From NCBI RefSeq assembly GCF_001953875.1, contig NZ_MQUR01000004.1, forward strand, positions 62,001 through 126,000: a DNA stretch of 64,000 nucleotides. The letters are read 5' to 3'. The translations under genes were made by a program, and so were the position numbers. Shown piece by piece: positions 33,522 through 42,373 of this stretch. The notes beneath the pieces were generated by a model. It saw nothing but the letters and a program-made list of their open reading frames with translations. It was not told the DNA's origin and ran no database searches. The first letter of the stretch is position 1. Every line of letters begins with the position of its first letter. Origin of the DNA: Streptomyces amritsarensis. GTDB lineage: Bacteria > Actinomycetota > Actinomycetes > Streptomycetales > Streptomycetaceae.

Positions 33522-34370
33522 ATGAGCCGCAGCCGAACTCCCGAAACGCAGACCCGCGTCGAGGCCCGACGGAAGAAGACGATGCGCACGCGCATCGTGC
33601 TGTCCGTCACCACGGCCGCCGCGGTGGTGGCGGTGGGGGTCGCGGTGGCCGACTCCGGCGATGACGCGCGTACCGACCGGCGTACCGACGCGGCCGGAAC
33701 GTCCGGGACGGCGACTCCCACCCCCGACGCCGCCCCGCCGACCACCGACACCCCCGCCACGGCGAGCGCGAGTGCGTCCCCGACGCCCGACGCCTCCGCC
33801 TCCGCCTCGGCGTCCGCCACGCCCACGGGCCCCGCGGCGACGCAGGAGGCCGAGACCAAGTCGGAGTCCTCCCCCGCCGCCAAGCCCCCGCGCAAGCCCG
33901 CCACGACCACCACGGGTGGCGGGGGTGGCAGCACCGGCGGCAGCGGCGGTGGCGGCAGTACGGGCGGGGGCGGCGGCACCGTCGACGGGGACGCCGAGTC
34001 CGCCGTGCTCGCCCTGGTCAACAAGGAGCGGGCGGCCGCCGGGTGCGGCGCGCTGACCTCCAACGCCAAGCTGAGCGCCGCCGCGCGGGCGTACAGCGAC
34101 ACCATGGCCCGCGCCGGCGTCATGTCGCACACCGGGCCGGACGGGTCCACCATGACCAGCCGGGTGGAGGCCGCCGGCTACAAGTGGTCCACCCTGGGCG
34201 AGAACATAGCCCGCGGGCAGGCCGACGCCGACGCCGTCATGAAGGCGTGGATGAACAGCTCCGGCCACCGGGCCAACATCCTCAACTGCGCGTTCAAGGA
34301 GATCGGCATAGGCGTCCACAAGGGCGACGGCGGCCCGTGGTGGACGCAGAACTTCGGCGCACCGAGGTAG
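33522..34370 (+). CDS. secreted or membrane-anchored CAP (SCP/PR-1) domain protein
   Basis: 282 residues. A charged start precedes a signal/anchor helix (RIVLSVTTAAAVVAVGVAVA, ~23-43), then a long Ser/Thr/Ala/Pro and Gly-rich low-complexity spacer (~45-155) that would sit in the cell wall. The CAP domain (~160-282) has LVNKERAAAGCGAL, SHTGPDGSTM (His), GENIARGQ (Glu) and NSSGHRANILN (His), the usual cavity residues. ATG at 33522 follows GAGGTG. Extracytoplasmic; the role of bacterial CAP domains is not well defined. A strong terminator follows. Confidence 0.9.
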   Translation: MSRSRTPETQTRVEARRKKTMRTRIVLSVTTAAAVVAVGVAVADSGDDARTDRRTDAAGTSGTATPTPDAAPPTTDTPATASASASPTPDASASASASATPTGPAATQEAETKSESSPAAKPPRKPATTTTGGGGGSTGGSGGGGSTGGGGGTVDGDAESAVLALVNKERAAAGCGALTSNAKLSAAARAYSDTMARAGVMSHTGPDGSTMTSRVEAAGYKWSTLGENIARGQADADAVMKAWMNSSGHRANILNCAFKEIGIGVHKGDGGPWWTQNFGAPR

Positions 34371-34437
34371 CCGAACCACGCACAAGGGGCCTACGGGGCG
34401 AACGCCCCCGGTCCCCCTCGAACCACCCCCCACAGCC

Positions 34438-34471
34438 ACGTCCCCCCACCCGTACGCGGGTGGGGGGACGT
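34438..34471 (+). terminator. 15-bp perfect hairpin after the CAP gene
   Basis: ACGTCCCCCCACCCG (34438-34452), loop TACG, CGGGTGGGGGGACGT (34457-34471). The stem is perfect and lies 68 nt past the stop codon. Confidence 0.85.
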
Positions 34472-34561
34472 CGGCGTCCGCCCGCCCGGCCGGCGCACGG
34501 GGCCGGGCCGTTCCGGGGGAGCCGGTGACAGACCGGCCCGAGCGTCGGACACTATGGGGCC

Positions 34562-35119
34562 GTGCCCCGAACTTCGCGCTACCTGCTCATATGGCTGTCG
34601 TGCACGGCCGCCAGCGTGACCGCCGTGCTCGCGACGGTCCAGTTCGTGGTCGGCTCGACCCGGCATACGCCCCCGGTCGCACGGTCAGCCCCGACGGTCG
34701 TCGACACCCCTCCCGCCTGGCAGGCCGGGAGTCCGTCCGCGGACACGCCGTCCCCGACCGCGTCGGCCGGCCCCTCTCCCACGGCGTCGCAGAGCCCCTC
34801 CCCCACGGCGGCCGCCCCCACGCCCGTCAAGGCCACCACGGGCGCCCCCAGGACCCCCGCGCCGAGGAAGGTCGACTGCGAGGAGGGCGGAGCGGGCCTG
34901 TACACCGTGCCCTCCCAGGGCGGGAAGGTGACGGTGCGGTACGGGAGCCGCGGCGTGTGCCTGATCTCCGCGGTCCCCAGCCGGGGCTTCAAGACCAGCA
35001 CCTCGCAGACCTCGGACAGCACCCTCACGGTCACGTTCACGAGCGCCGACCACCGGTCGGTCGTCACGGCCACGATCGATCCGAGCGCGAAGGCCAGCGT
35101 CCGCGAGTCGTCCTTCTGA
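34562..35119 (+). CDS. exported protein of unknown function
   Basis: 185 residues, not recognised. A signal anchor (YLLIWLSCTAASVTAVLATVQF, ~7-28) is followed by a Thr/Pro/Ser/Ala spacer and a small C-terminal beta-rich domain (~100-185) with two Cys (VDCEEGG, GVCLISAV) that could pair. GTG at 34562 sits 7 nt after CACTAT, which looks like a -10 element, so the mRNA may be leaderless. It precedes a thiol-redox gene set, and its Cys pair would be a plausible client, though that is only proximity. Confidence 0.7.
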   Translation: MPRTSRYLLIWLSCTAASVTAVLATVQFVVGSTRHTPPVARSAPTVVDTPPAWQAGSPSADTPSPTASAGPSPTASQSPSPTAAAPTPVKATTGAPRTPAPRKVDCEEGGAGLYTVPSQGGKVTVRYGSRGVCLISAVPSRGFKTSTSQTSDSTLTVTFTSADHRSVVTATIDPSAKASVRESSF

Positions 35120-35389
35120 GGCCTCACCCTTTCGCAGGGATTCGCACCTTGTGTCCGCCCTTGGGGCCTGGTCCCGGCGAAGCGGAAGGTGAGCTCTCCC
35201 TTAGGGCAATCTCAAGATCGCGCCGAGGCGGTTCCGCTGGCCCCGCCGGGTCCTATGCTCGCGTCAGCCGAGCGGCCCTCGGCGCCGGGGCACGACACCC
35301 CGGCGCATCTCCGGGGCGCCGTTTCCACCGAGCCGGGGGGCGCTCCGCCCGTCCCGCCAGTCCGAACCGTGCCTTGGGGTGTCTTCGCC

Positions 35390-36175
35390 ATGAGTTCTCG
35401 CATGCTCCGACCCGTCCGCGCCGACCGCCGCCGTACGACGTCGCCCCGCTCCGCCGCACCCCTGGGAAGGCGGCTGCCGCTGGTCGCCGCTGCCGTCGTC
35501 GCGGCGGGCCTGACCGCGGCGTGCGGCCCGTCCTCCGAGCCCGCCGGCTCCGCCGCGGCGGCGGCTGCGGCCGGCCAGTCCTCGCAGGCCTTCCCGTCCG
35601 CGTCGCAGTCCGCGACGGCCTCGGCCGAGGCGTCCCCGACCGCGTCGGCCTCGCCGTCCGCATCCGCCTCGGCTCCGACCTCCTCCTCGCCGACCCCCTC
35701 GCGGGCCCAGTCCGGTGCCGCCTCGACCGGCGGCGGCTCCGCCAAGCCGGCCCGTACGTCCGCCGCGCCGGCGCCGGCCAAGGTGCCCGGCCCGGGCTAC
35801 GACAGCTCCGCCGACGCGCAGAAGCAGATCGACGCGGCGCTGCGGGCGGCCAAGTCCGACGGGCGGATGGTGCTGCTCGACTTCGGCGCGAACTGGTGCG
35901 GCAACTGCAAGGCCGCCGACAAGGTGTTCGCGCAGTCGCAGACCGCGGGGATCCTCGGGGCCTCGTACCACATGGTCAAGGTGGACATCGGCGGGAACAG
36001 CTCCGCCAACTCCGCGCTCCTGCGCAAGTACAGCCCCTCGGGCGGCACCTACACGATGCCCGTCCTCGTCGTCGTCTCGCCGTCCGGCACGGTGCGCACC
36101 GACACCCACGTCACGGGCAACCCGCCGCTGACCTCGGAGGGCATCAACGCCTTCCTGCGCAAGTGGGCGTCGTGA
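35390..36175 (+). CDS. thioredoxin-fold lipoprotein (DsbD-gamma-like)
   Basis: 261 residues. Lipoprotein signal (VAAAVVAAGLTAACG), then an Ala/Ser/Pro-rich spacer to about residue 135, then a thioredoxin-7-type domain with redox motif ANWCGNCKAADK and cis-Pro in YTMPVLVVV. Matches the C-terminal (gamma) domain of DsbD placed outside the membrane. ATG at 35390 is the first start that gives a signal directly; upstream frame to 35189 is leader. It overlaps the following TlpA gene by 4 bp (GTGA) and begins a redox operon. Confidence 0.9.
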   Translation: MSSRMLRPVRADRRRTTSPRSAAPLGRRLPLVAAAVVAAGLTAACGPSSEPAGSAAAAAAAGQSSQAFPSASQSATASAEASPTASASPSASASAPTSSSPTPSRAQSGAASTGGGSAKPARTSAAPAPAKVPGPGYDSSADAQKQIDAALRAAKSDGRMVLLDFGANWCGNCKAADKVFAQSQTAGILGASYHMVKVDIGGNSSANSALLRKYSPSGGTYTMPVLVVVSPSGTVRTDTHVTGNPPLTSEGINAFLRKWAS

Positions 36176-36786
36176 GAAGACCGGTACGGGCGTCCCTCCT
36201 CGTCCCGGCCGCCACCGGCGTCGTGGTGGCCGCCGTGCTGGCCGCCGCCGGCCTCTGGACGGACGACGGCGCCGGTGCGGGGAGTCGGGCCGGCCGGCCG
36301 GACGCGATCGGCGCCGCGGCCGGGGCGACGGTCATGGACCCCGGCACCCGGCAGGACGCACCCGCTCTGGCCGGTGCCGACCTGGACGGGAAGCAGGTCG
36401 CACTCGGTGACTTCCGGGGCCAGGTCGTCGTCGTGAACGCCTGGGGCTCCTGGTGCGGCCCGTGCCGTGCGGAGGCGGACGACCTGGAGCGGCTGAGCCG
36501 GCAGACCCGGGGCGACGGGGTCCGGTTCCTCGGGATCAACACCCGGGACCGCGACCGGGCCGCCGCGCGTTCCTTCGTACGGGCCCACGACATGACCTTC
36601 CCCAGCCTCCACGACCCCGACGGTGAACTCCTGCTCCGGTTCCCGCCTTCCCTGGTCAACCCGCAGGCGATCCCCTCGACCCTGGTGATCGACCGCCGCG
36701 GGCGCATCGCCGCCGCCATCGGGGGCGCCGTCACCGACGAGCAGCTGCGGCCCCTGCTCGCACGCGTCCTGGAGGAGGAGTCGTGA
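36172..36786 (+). CDS. TlpA/ResA-like thiol-disulfide oxidoreductase
   Basis: 204 residues: an N-terminal membrane anchor (LLVPAATGVVVAAVLAAAGLW), then a TlpA-like domain with DFRGQVVVVNAWGSWCGPC active site, EADDLERLS, and cis-Pro in QAIPSTLVID. It should reduce disulfides outside the membrane, taking electrons from CcdA. GTG at 36172 overlaps the preceding stop and its own stop overlaps the next GTG, both by 4 bp. Confidence 0.92.
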   Translation: MRRPVRASLLVPAATGVVVAAVLAAAGLWTDDGAGAGSRAGRPDAIGAAAGATVMDPGTRQDAPALAGADLDGKQVALGDFRGQVVVVNAWGSWCGPCRAEADDLERLSRQTRGDGVRFLGINTRDRDRAAARSFVRAHDMTFPSLHDPDGELLLRFPPSLVNPQAIPSTLVIDRRGRIAAAIGGAVTDEQLRPLLARVLEEES

Positions 36787-37568
36787 CGGCCGGCGCGCAG
36801 TGGGCGTCGCTCGCCGTCGCGGACGCCCCTGCCCTCGTCAACGGAACCCTCGCGATCGCGGCGCCCGTGGCGTTCGTCGCGGGACTGGTCTCCTTCCTCT
36901 CGCCGTGCGTGCTGCCCCTCGTACCGGGCTACCTCAGCTACGTGACCAGCCTGTCGGTCGCCGACCTGGCGCAGGCGCGCGGCGGGCGCCGCAGCCGGAT
37001 GGCGACGGGCGCGCTGCTGTTCGTCCTGGGGTTCACCGCGGTCCTCGTCTCCGGCGGCGCCCTGTTCGGCTACTTCGGCAGGAGCCTGCTGGCGCACCAG
37101 GAGGCGATCACCCAGGTGCTCGGCGTCCTCACCGTGCTCATGGGGCTGTCCTTCATGGGATTCCTGCCGGGCTTCACCCAGCGGGAGTTCCGCAGCCACC
37201 GGCGTCCCGCGCTGGGGCTCGCCGGAGCCCCGGCCCTCGGGGCGGTGTTCGCGGTCGGCTGGACGCCGTGCATCGGGCCGACGCTGGCCGCCGTGCAGGC
37301 GCTCGCCTGGACCGAGGCGAGCGCGGTCCGCGGGGCGCTGCTGATGGCCGCCTACTGCCTGGGGCTGGGGTTGCCGTTCGTCCTTGCCGCGCTGGCCTTC
37401 CGCCGGGCGCTGGGCGCCTTCGGGCTGGTCAAGCGCCACTACCCGTGGGTCCTGCGGACCGGCGGGGGGATGCTCGTCCTCGTCGGCGGGCTGCTGGCCA
37501 CCGGGGTGTGGAACGACATCGTGTACAGCATGCAGGTGTGGAGCGCGAACTTCACCACGGCCCTGTGA
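36783..37568 (+). CDS. ccdA: CcdA/DsbD-beta transmembrane electron carrier
   Basis: 261 residues, six predicted helices. The paired redox Cys motifs are present: SFLSPCVLPLVPGYLSY in helix 1 and GWTPCIGPTLAAVQ in helix 4. It passes reducing equivalents from cytoplasmic thioredoxin to the outside. The neighbours (gamma-like thioredoxin, TlpA and DsbD-alpha-like lipoprotein) supply the extracytoplasmic partners. The start overlaps tlpA-like gene by 4 bp. Confidence 0.94.
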   Translation: MTAGAQWASLAVADAPALVNGTLAIAAPVAFVAGLVSFLSPCVLPLVPGYLSYVTSLSVADLAQARGGRRSRMATGALLFVLGFTAVLVSGGALFGYFGRSLLAHQEAITQVLGVLTVLMGLSFMGFLPGFTQREFRSHRRPALGLAGAPALGAVFAVGWTPCIGPTLAAVQALAWTEASAVRGALLMAAYCLGLGLPFVLAALAFRRALGAFGLVKRHYPWVLRTGGGMLVLVGGLLATGVWNDIVYSMQVWSANFTTAL

Positions 37569-37648
37569 GACCGGCCCGAACCGAACCGGCCCGAACGCCC
37601 ACCACCCTCCCGATCCGACCCGAACCGACACGCAACGCAGAGGCACAG

Positions 37649-38218
37649 ATGAACGTTTCCACGCAGGCGAGGCGCTCCCGCACGGTCCGCGTCGCGGCCG
37701 CCCTCCTCACCTTGGCCGCGCTGTCGGCCTGTGGCGGGCCGCCGGCCGCGGACCCCGCCGGCGCCGCCGCCCCCACGACGCGCTTCTCCGAGAACGGAGT
37801 CACCGTCACGCTGTCCGTCTCCGAGTGGAAGGCCTCGGAGGGCACCCTCACCGCGGTCTTCACCCCGGAGAAGAAGGGCTTCCACCTCTACAGCACCGAA
37901 CTGCCGGCCACCGGCATCGAGGGGGTCGGCCGGCCGACCGCCGTGGCGGTCTCCGGAGCCCTCAAGGCGAAGGGCGCGCTGAAGGCGGCCGCGGACGTAC
38001 GCTCGATCAGCGTGCCCGGTGTCGACGCCCAGGTCCCCGTCTACCCGGACGGCCCCGTCACCACGACGCTGCCCGTCCGCGCCGACGGGAACGGGGAGGC
38101 GACGGTCCTGGTCGGCTACGCGAGCTGCAGCACGCGGGACGGCTGCACCATCCCGGTGTCCGACCGCCCCGTGCGCCTGCGCGTGAGCGGTGACGGCCCG
38201 ACGTTCGAGGCTCCCTGA
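37649..38218 (+). CDS. DsbD N-terminal (alpha) domain-like lipoprotein
   Basis: 189 residues. Lipobox LSACG after a hydrophobic stretch, then an Ig-like domain. It carries the Cys pair YASCSTRDGCTIPV, whose C-x5-C spacing equals the redox pair of E. coli DsbD-alpha (CADAGFC). This makes it the terminal donor arm of the split DsbD set. ATG at 37649 follows AGAGG. It is 80 bp after ccdA, in the same direction. Confidence 0.85.
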   Translation: MNVSTQARRSRTVRVAAALLTLAALSACGGPPAADPAGAAAPTTRFSENGVTVTLSVSEWKASEGTLTAVFTPEKKGFHLYSTELPATGIEGVGRPTAVAVSGALKAKGALKAAADVRSISVPGVDAQVPVYPDGPVTTTLPVRADGNGEATVLVGYASCSTRDGCTIPVSDRPVRLRVSGDGPTFEAP

Positions 38219-38440
38219 CGGCACGGCGCGGCACGGCGCGGCGGGGAGCGGGCCCGGCGGGTGCCCGGTCCGGGCGGCTTCGTATGCTCCCGTGCCCGGT
38301 CTGCCGCCGGCCCGGCCGCGCAGCGTCATCGCCGGCCACCTGCCCTGCGCCGCCGTCGCATACGCGCGCCCGCCGCACCGGGCCCCGCCACCCGCAGTGC
38401 TGGTGGTGAGACCCGGCGCGCCGACCCCTAAGGTGTCCGC

Positions 38441-39163
38441 ATGCCGAGCGTCCTGGTCGTGGAAGACGACCCCAGCATCCGCCAGTCACTGATAGAGGTC
38501 CTGTCGGAACACGGGTATGCCGTACGCAGCGCCGCCGACGGGTTCGGCGCCCTGCGCGAGGTCACCCAGACGCCGGTCGACGCCGTCGTCCTCGACCTGG
38601 GGCTGCCGGATCTGGACGGAGGGGACGCACTGCGCATGATCCGGGGCATATCCTCCGTACCCGTACTGGTGGCGACCGCCCGTGACGACGAGTCGGAGAT
38701 CATCAAGATCCTCAACGCGGGCGCGGACGACTACCTGGTCAAGCCCTTCTCGGGCGGGCAGCTGGTCGCGCGCCTGTCCGCCGTCCTGCGGCGCACCAGC
38801 CACGTCCCGCCCACCGGCGCCGCCGCGGGCGCACCCGTCGCCACGGCGGCCGAACCGCTGCGGGCCACCGTCGTGGGCGAGCTGGCGGTCGACCCGGGTG
38901 CGCGCACCGCGTACCTGGCCGGGCGCGAGCTGCGCCTGACCCGCCGCGAATTCGACCTCCTGGCCTTCCTCGCCCACCACTCGGGACAGGTCGTCTCCAA
39001 ACGCCGTCTGCTGAGCGAGGTCTGGCGGGAGCCGTACGTGGACGACCAGACCGTCGACGTGCACCTGTCGTCCCTGCGGCGCAAGCTCGGCGAACGCGCC
39101 GCGGCCCCGCGCTACCTGCTGACCGTCCGCGGCGTCGGCATCAAGCTGGTGGCGCCGCGGTGA
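38441..39163 (+). CDS. OmpR/PhoB family response regulator
   Basis: 240 residues. Receiver domain with VLVVEDDPSIRQ (acidic pocket), phospho-acceptor Asp in AVVLDLGLPDLDG, T in VLVATARDD and Lys in DDYLVKPF. A Pro/Ala linker leads to a winged-helix DNA-binding domain (LRLTRREFDLLAFLAHH, VDVHLSSLRRKLG). It overlaps the sensor kinase gene by 4 bp (GTGA). Target genes are unknown; the redox operon directly upstream is a candidate. Confidence 0.95.
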   Translation: MPSVLVVEDDPSIRQSLIEVLSEHGYAVRSAADGFGALREVTQTPVDAVVLDLGLPDLDGGDALRMIRGISSVPVLVATARDDESEIIKILNAGADDYLVKPFSGGQLVARLSAVLRRTSHVPPTGAAAGAPVATAAEPLRATVVGELAVDPGARTAYLAGRELRLTRREFDLLAFLAHHSGQVVSKRRLLSEVWREPYVDDQTVDVHLSSLRRKLGERAAAPRYLLTVRGVGIKLVAPR

Positions 39164-40572
39164 GGCGCTCACTGGCCGGTGTGGCCCTCGCCGTGACCTC
39201 CATGGTCGCCCTCTCCTTCCTCATACCGCTGGCCGCGCTGGTGATGTCGCTGGTCAAGGAGCAGGGCGTGAACGCCGCCGAGCAGCGCGCCGCCGCCTTG
39301 GCGCCCGTCCTGACGCTGACGACGGACCCGAACGCGCTGCGCGAGTCGGCGGCGAGCCTGGACGCCTCCGACCACCTGGTCGTGCATCTGCCGGGTTCCG
39401 GGCCGCTCGGCACCTCCAAGGCCCCGGAGGCTCTGCTCGAACGGGCCCAGCAGGGACGCGAGTCCATCTCCCAGGAGATCCCGGGCGGCTGGATCTGCCT
39501 CCAGCCGGTGGTGCTCCCCGGCGACCAGGTCGCCGTCATCGAGAACTTCGTCCCCGAGGCGGACCTCACCCGCGGCGTCAAGGAGTCGTGGGCGGTGATG
39601 CTGTTCCTCGCGGTGGGCCTGGTCGGCGGATCCGTGCTGGTGGCCGACCGTCTCGGCGCGAAGGTGGTCCGGTCCTCGAAGCGGCTCGCGCAGGCCTCCC
39701 ACGCGCTCGGCCGGGGCGACCTGGAGACCCGTGTGGACCCGATGGGCCCCAGGGAGCTGCGCGACGCGGGCGTCGCCTTCAACGCGATGGCCCACCGGAT
39801 GACCGAGCTGCTGGCCGTCGAGCGCGAGCTCGTCGCCGACCTGTCCCACCGGCTGCGGACCCCGCTCACCGCCCTGCACCTCGCGTCGGAGCGGATGGCG
39901 GGCACACCGGAGTCGGCCAGGGTGGAGGCCGCGGTCGGCGAGCTGGAGACAGAGCTCCAGGCCATCATCGCCGCGGCGCGCACCCCGCTGGCCCTCGGCC
40001 CCATGGGCCAGGGACTGCTGGGTACGGAACCGGCGGCGGGCCACGCCACCGCAGGTGCGGGGGCCTCCGGTCCGCGCTGCGAGGCGGCCGACGTCGTACG
40101 CCGCCGCACCGCGTTCTGGACGGTCCTGGCGGAACAGCAGAACCGCTCGTGCACCCTCGACCTGACCCGGGAACCGACGGCCGTGAGCCTCTCCGACGAC
40201 GACATCGCCGCCGTGGTGGACGCGCTGATCGGCAACATCTTCCGGCACACCGCGCCGGGGACGCCGTTCGGCGTCCAGGTCGTGCGCACCGCCCAGGCCG
40301 TGGAACTGGTCGTGGAGGACGGCGGCCCCGGCATCCCCGAACCGGACCGGGCCCTGTCGCGCGGCAGCAGCACCGGGTCCACCGGGCTGGGTCTCGACAT
40401 CGCGCAACGCGCGGCGACCGCGACGGGCGGCGCCCTGCGCATAGCCCGCGGCCCGCTGGGCGGCGCGCACATCACCGTGACGTTCGCGCTGGCCCCGTCG
40501 GCCCCCACCGGCCGCAGGCTGCGCCGCCCCCGTACGTCCCGCCGCCGCCCGGGCTGGGCCCGCGGCCGGTAG
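39160..40572 (+). CDS. sensor histidine kinase
   Basis: 470 residues. Two membrane helices (VTSMVALSFLIPLAALVMSLV near 8-30 and MLFLAVGLVGGSVLVAD near 148-165) enclose an extracellular sensor loop. A HAMP region follows, then the H-box LVADLSHRLRTPLTAL (phospho-His). The HATPase domain has N-box-like DALIGNIFRHT and G-boxes VEDGGPGIPEPD and GSTGLGLDIAQRAA. Partner of the upstream response regulator. The signal is unknown. Confidence 0.94.
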   Translation: MRRSLAGVALAVTSMVALSFLIPLAALVMSLVKEQGVNAAEQRAAALAPVLTLTTDPNALRESAASLDASDHLVVHLPGSGPLGTSKAPEALLERAQQGRESISQEIPGGWICLQPVVLPGDQVAVIENFVPEADLTRGVKESWAVMLFLAVGLVGGSVLVADRLGAKVVRSSKRLAQASHALGRGDLETRVDPMGPRELRDAGVAFNAMAHRMTELLAVERELVADLSHRLRTPLTALHLASERMAGTPESARVEAAVGELETELQAIIAAARTPLALGPMGQGLLGTEPAAGHATAGAGASGPRCEAADVVRRRTAFWTVLAEQQNRSCTLDLTREPTAVSLSDDDIAAVVDALIGNIFRHTAPGTPFGVQVVRTAQAVELVVEDGGPGIPEPDRALSRGSSTGSTGLGLDIAQRAATATGGALRIARGPLGGAHITVTFALAPSAPTGRRLRRPRTSRRRPGWARGR

Positions 40573-40610
40573 CCCCCGGCGGCCTGGCGGGCGGACCCGG
40601 CCGGCGGCGG

Positions 40611-41081
40611 CTACTCGGCCTGTGCCGCCTTGGCGGCGGCCTTGAGTTTGCGCCAGACCGTGCCGAGGGCCTCCAGGTCCTCCGCGTCGAGGAGGTCCGT
40701 GAAGACCGGTGCCAGGGCTTCGCGCCGGGTGGTGTCGGCGGCCTCGAAGACGGCACGTCCGGCCGGTGTGAGCGAGACCTCCACGGAGCGGGCGTCACGC
40801 GCCGAGGGCGTACGGGTCACCAGGCCGCGGCCCTGCAGGGCGTCCACGACCCGGGAGACCTGGCTGCGGCTGAGCAGGGTGCTGTTCCCGAGGACGGATG
40901 CGGGCACCGGGTCAGGGCTGGACGCCAGCCACAGCATGACCTCGAACCAGGACACCGGCAGGTCGTGGGCCTTGATGAGGGCCTTGTCGACGCGGTCCGT
41001 CATCGTCGTGCCGGCCCAGACCAGCCCGTAGAAGGCGTAGTCGGCCGTCGGCATCTCGGCTTCTGTGAGCTTCTTCGGCAT
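40611..41081 (-). CDS. MarR family transcriptional regulator
   Basis: About 156 residues with the MarR winged-helix pattern: LPVSWFEVMLWLASSPD, LLSRSQVSRVVDALQGRGLVTRTPSARDARSVEVSLTPAG (in two parts). ATG at 41081 (MPKKLTE) has no ribosome-binding site, so a leaderless start is likely; 41054 is an alternative. It is divergent from an SDR gene, with two copies of a 16-bp element between them, and probably represses both. Confidence 0.9.
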   Translation of the reverse strand: MPKKLTEAEMPTADYAFYGLVWAGTTMTDRVDKALIKAHDLPVSWFEVMLWLASSPDPVPASVLGNSTLLSRSQVSRVVDALQGRGLVTRTPSARDARSVEVSLTPAGRAVFEAADTTRREALAPVFTDLLDAEDLEALGTVWRKLKAAAKAAQAE

Positions 41082-41099
41082 GTCACACAGTCTAGAGGT

Positions 41100-41145
41100 T
41101 GCGTGTGCACGCACATAACTTTAAAGTGTGTGTGCACGCACATAA
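41100..41145. promoter_or_regulatory. repeated MarR operator candidates
   Basis: GTGTGCACGCACATAA occurs exactly at 41103-41118 and 41130-41145 (27-bp period). The first copy lies in a palindrome TGCGTG-TG-CACGCA (41100-41113), and ACTTTAAAGT (41118-41127) is a palindrome between the copies. The pair fills the 87-bp gap between the MarR and SDR genes. Confidence 0.8.
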
Positions 41146-41168
41146 ATCCGAGCTTCCAGAGGTACGCC

Positions 41169-42053
41169 ATGTCCACGCTCCCCACCGCTCCCGCCGCGAC
41201 CACCGCCGACGCCCCCCTCCGCACCGTCCTGATCACCGGCACCTCCTCCGGCATCGGACTCGCCGCGGCCGTCGCCGCGGCCCGCGCCGGATGGCGCACG
41301 GTGGCCACGCTGCGCGACACCGGCCGGGCCGACGCCCTGCGCGAGGCCGCGGCCGAGGCGGGCGTGGAGATCGACATCCGCCGCCTCGACGTCGTCGACG
41401 AGGAGTCCGTCACCGCCGCCGTCGACGGCGTGATCGCCGACTACGGCCGGCTGGACGCCGTCGTGAACAACGCCGGCGCCGGACACCTCGGCACCCTGGA
41501 GCTGGAGTCCGTGGCCGACGTCCGCGAGGTCATGGAGGTCAACTTCTTCGGCGTGCTGAACGTCTCCAAGGCGGCGCTCCCCCACCTCCGGGCCAGCGGA
41601 GGCCGCCTGATCACCGTCACGAGCGTCGGCGGCGTCATCGGCCAGCCCTTCAACGAGGCCTACTGCGCTGCGAAGTTCGCGGTGGAGGGGTACATGGAGA
41701 GCCTGGCGCCGGTCGCGAGCACCCTCGGCGTGAGCGTGTCCGTCATCGAGCCGGGCGCGGTGGCGACCGAGTTCGTCAACAACATCGGACTGGACCTCGA
41801 CGCCCGGATCGCCGAGGCCGGACCGTACGCCGACGCACTGCGCACCTACATCGACCGCACGGTCGGCCAGTTCACGCAGGACGCGGCCCAGACCCCGGCC
41901 GGCGCGGCCGAGGCCGTCATGCAGGCGCTGACCGCCGACCGCCCCGCCTTCCGCATCCAGACCTCGCAGTGGGCCCGCGACTTCACCGCGACCAAGCTGA
42001 CGGACCAGGACGGCTCGGCCGTGATCGGCATGACGGGCACCTGGGTGGGCTGA
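41169..42053 (+). CDS. short-chain dehydrogenase/reductase
   Basis: 294 residues, classical SDR. Cofactor motif TGTSSGIGLAAA, NNAG motif VVNNAGAGHLG, catalytic Ser in ITVTSVGGV and YCAAK (Tyr/Lys). The basic residue pattern after beta-2 (TLRDTGR) suggests NADP(H). ATG at 41169 follows AGAGGT. Likely induced when the adjacent MarR repressor binds its ligand. The substrate is unknown. Confidence 0.92.
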   Translation: MSTLPTAPAATTADAPLRTVLITGTSSGIGLAAAVAAARAGWRTVATLRDTGRADALREAAAEAGVEIDIRRLDVVDEESVTAAVDGVIADYGRLDAVVNNAGAGHLGTLELESVADVREVMEVNFFGVLNVSKAALPHLRASGGRLITVTSVGGVIGQPFNEAYCAAKFAVEGYMESLAPVASTLGVSVSVIEPGAVATEFVNNIGLDLDARIAEAGPYADALRTYIDRTVGQFTQDAAQTPAGAAEAVMQALTADRPAFRIQTSQWARDFTATKLTDQDGSAVIGMTGTWVG

Positions 42054-42067
42054 CCGCACCGCGCCCG

Positions 42068-42092
42068 CCGGCCCCGCCAGGACCGGGGCCGG
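42068..42092 (+). terminator. hairpin after the SDR gene
   Basis: CCGGCCCC (42068-42075), 9-nt loop, GGGGCCGG (42085-42092), starting 15 nt past the SDR stop. G/C-rich without a T-tract. Confidence 0.5.
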
Positions 42093-42243
42093 GGATGGGG
42101 CCGGGGCGGGGGGCGGGCCGGGCCTGGGCGTCCGACCTGCGCTCCGGGCGCGGCGGGGTCAGCATGGAGGAGGCCGGCCGGGGCGCCGTCCGGCCGCCGG
42201 ACCGCCGCGCCGCCGCGCGCCCTCGTCGGGAGGTGACCGCCCC

Positions 42244-42345
42244 ATGGACGAATCACGCAAGGCCTGGATCGGGATCGGCATCGTCGTCACCGTCATCCTC
42301 CTGAACCTCGCGGCCATCATCCTCATGAACACGGTCGGCCTGTGA
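42244..42345 (+). CDS. 33-residue single-pass membrane protein
   Basis: ATG GAC GAA TCA encodes MDESRKAW followed by a single hydrophobic helix (IGIGIVVTVILLNLAAIILM) and a short NTVGL tail. GGGAGGTGA lies 6-7 nt upstream, one of the strongest ribosome-binding sites in the window, and a strong terminator follows 28 nt after the stop, so it looks like a stand-alone transcription unit. Not recognised as a named family. A short charged N-terminus before the helix suggests a membrane-associated micro-protein; its function is unknown. Confidence 0.75.
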   Translation: MDESRKAWIGIGIVVTVILLNLAAIILMNTVGL

Positions 42346-42373
42346 CCGTGTGACGGCGCCCGGCTGAGGTTCC

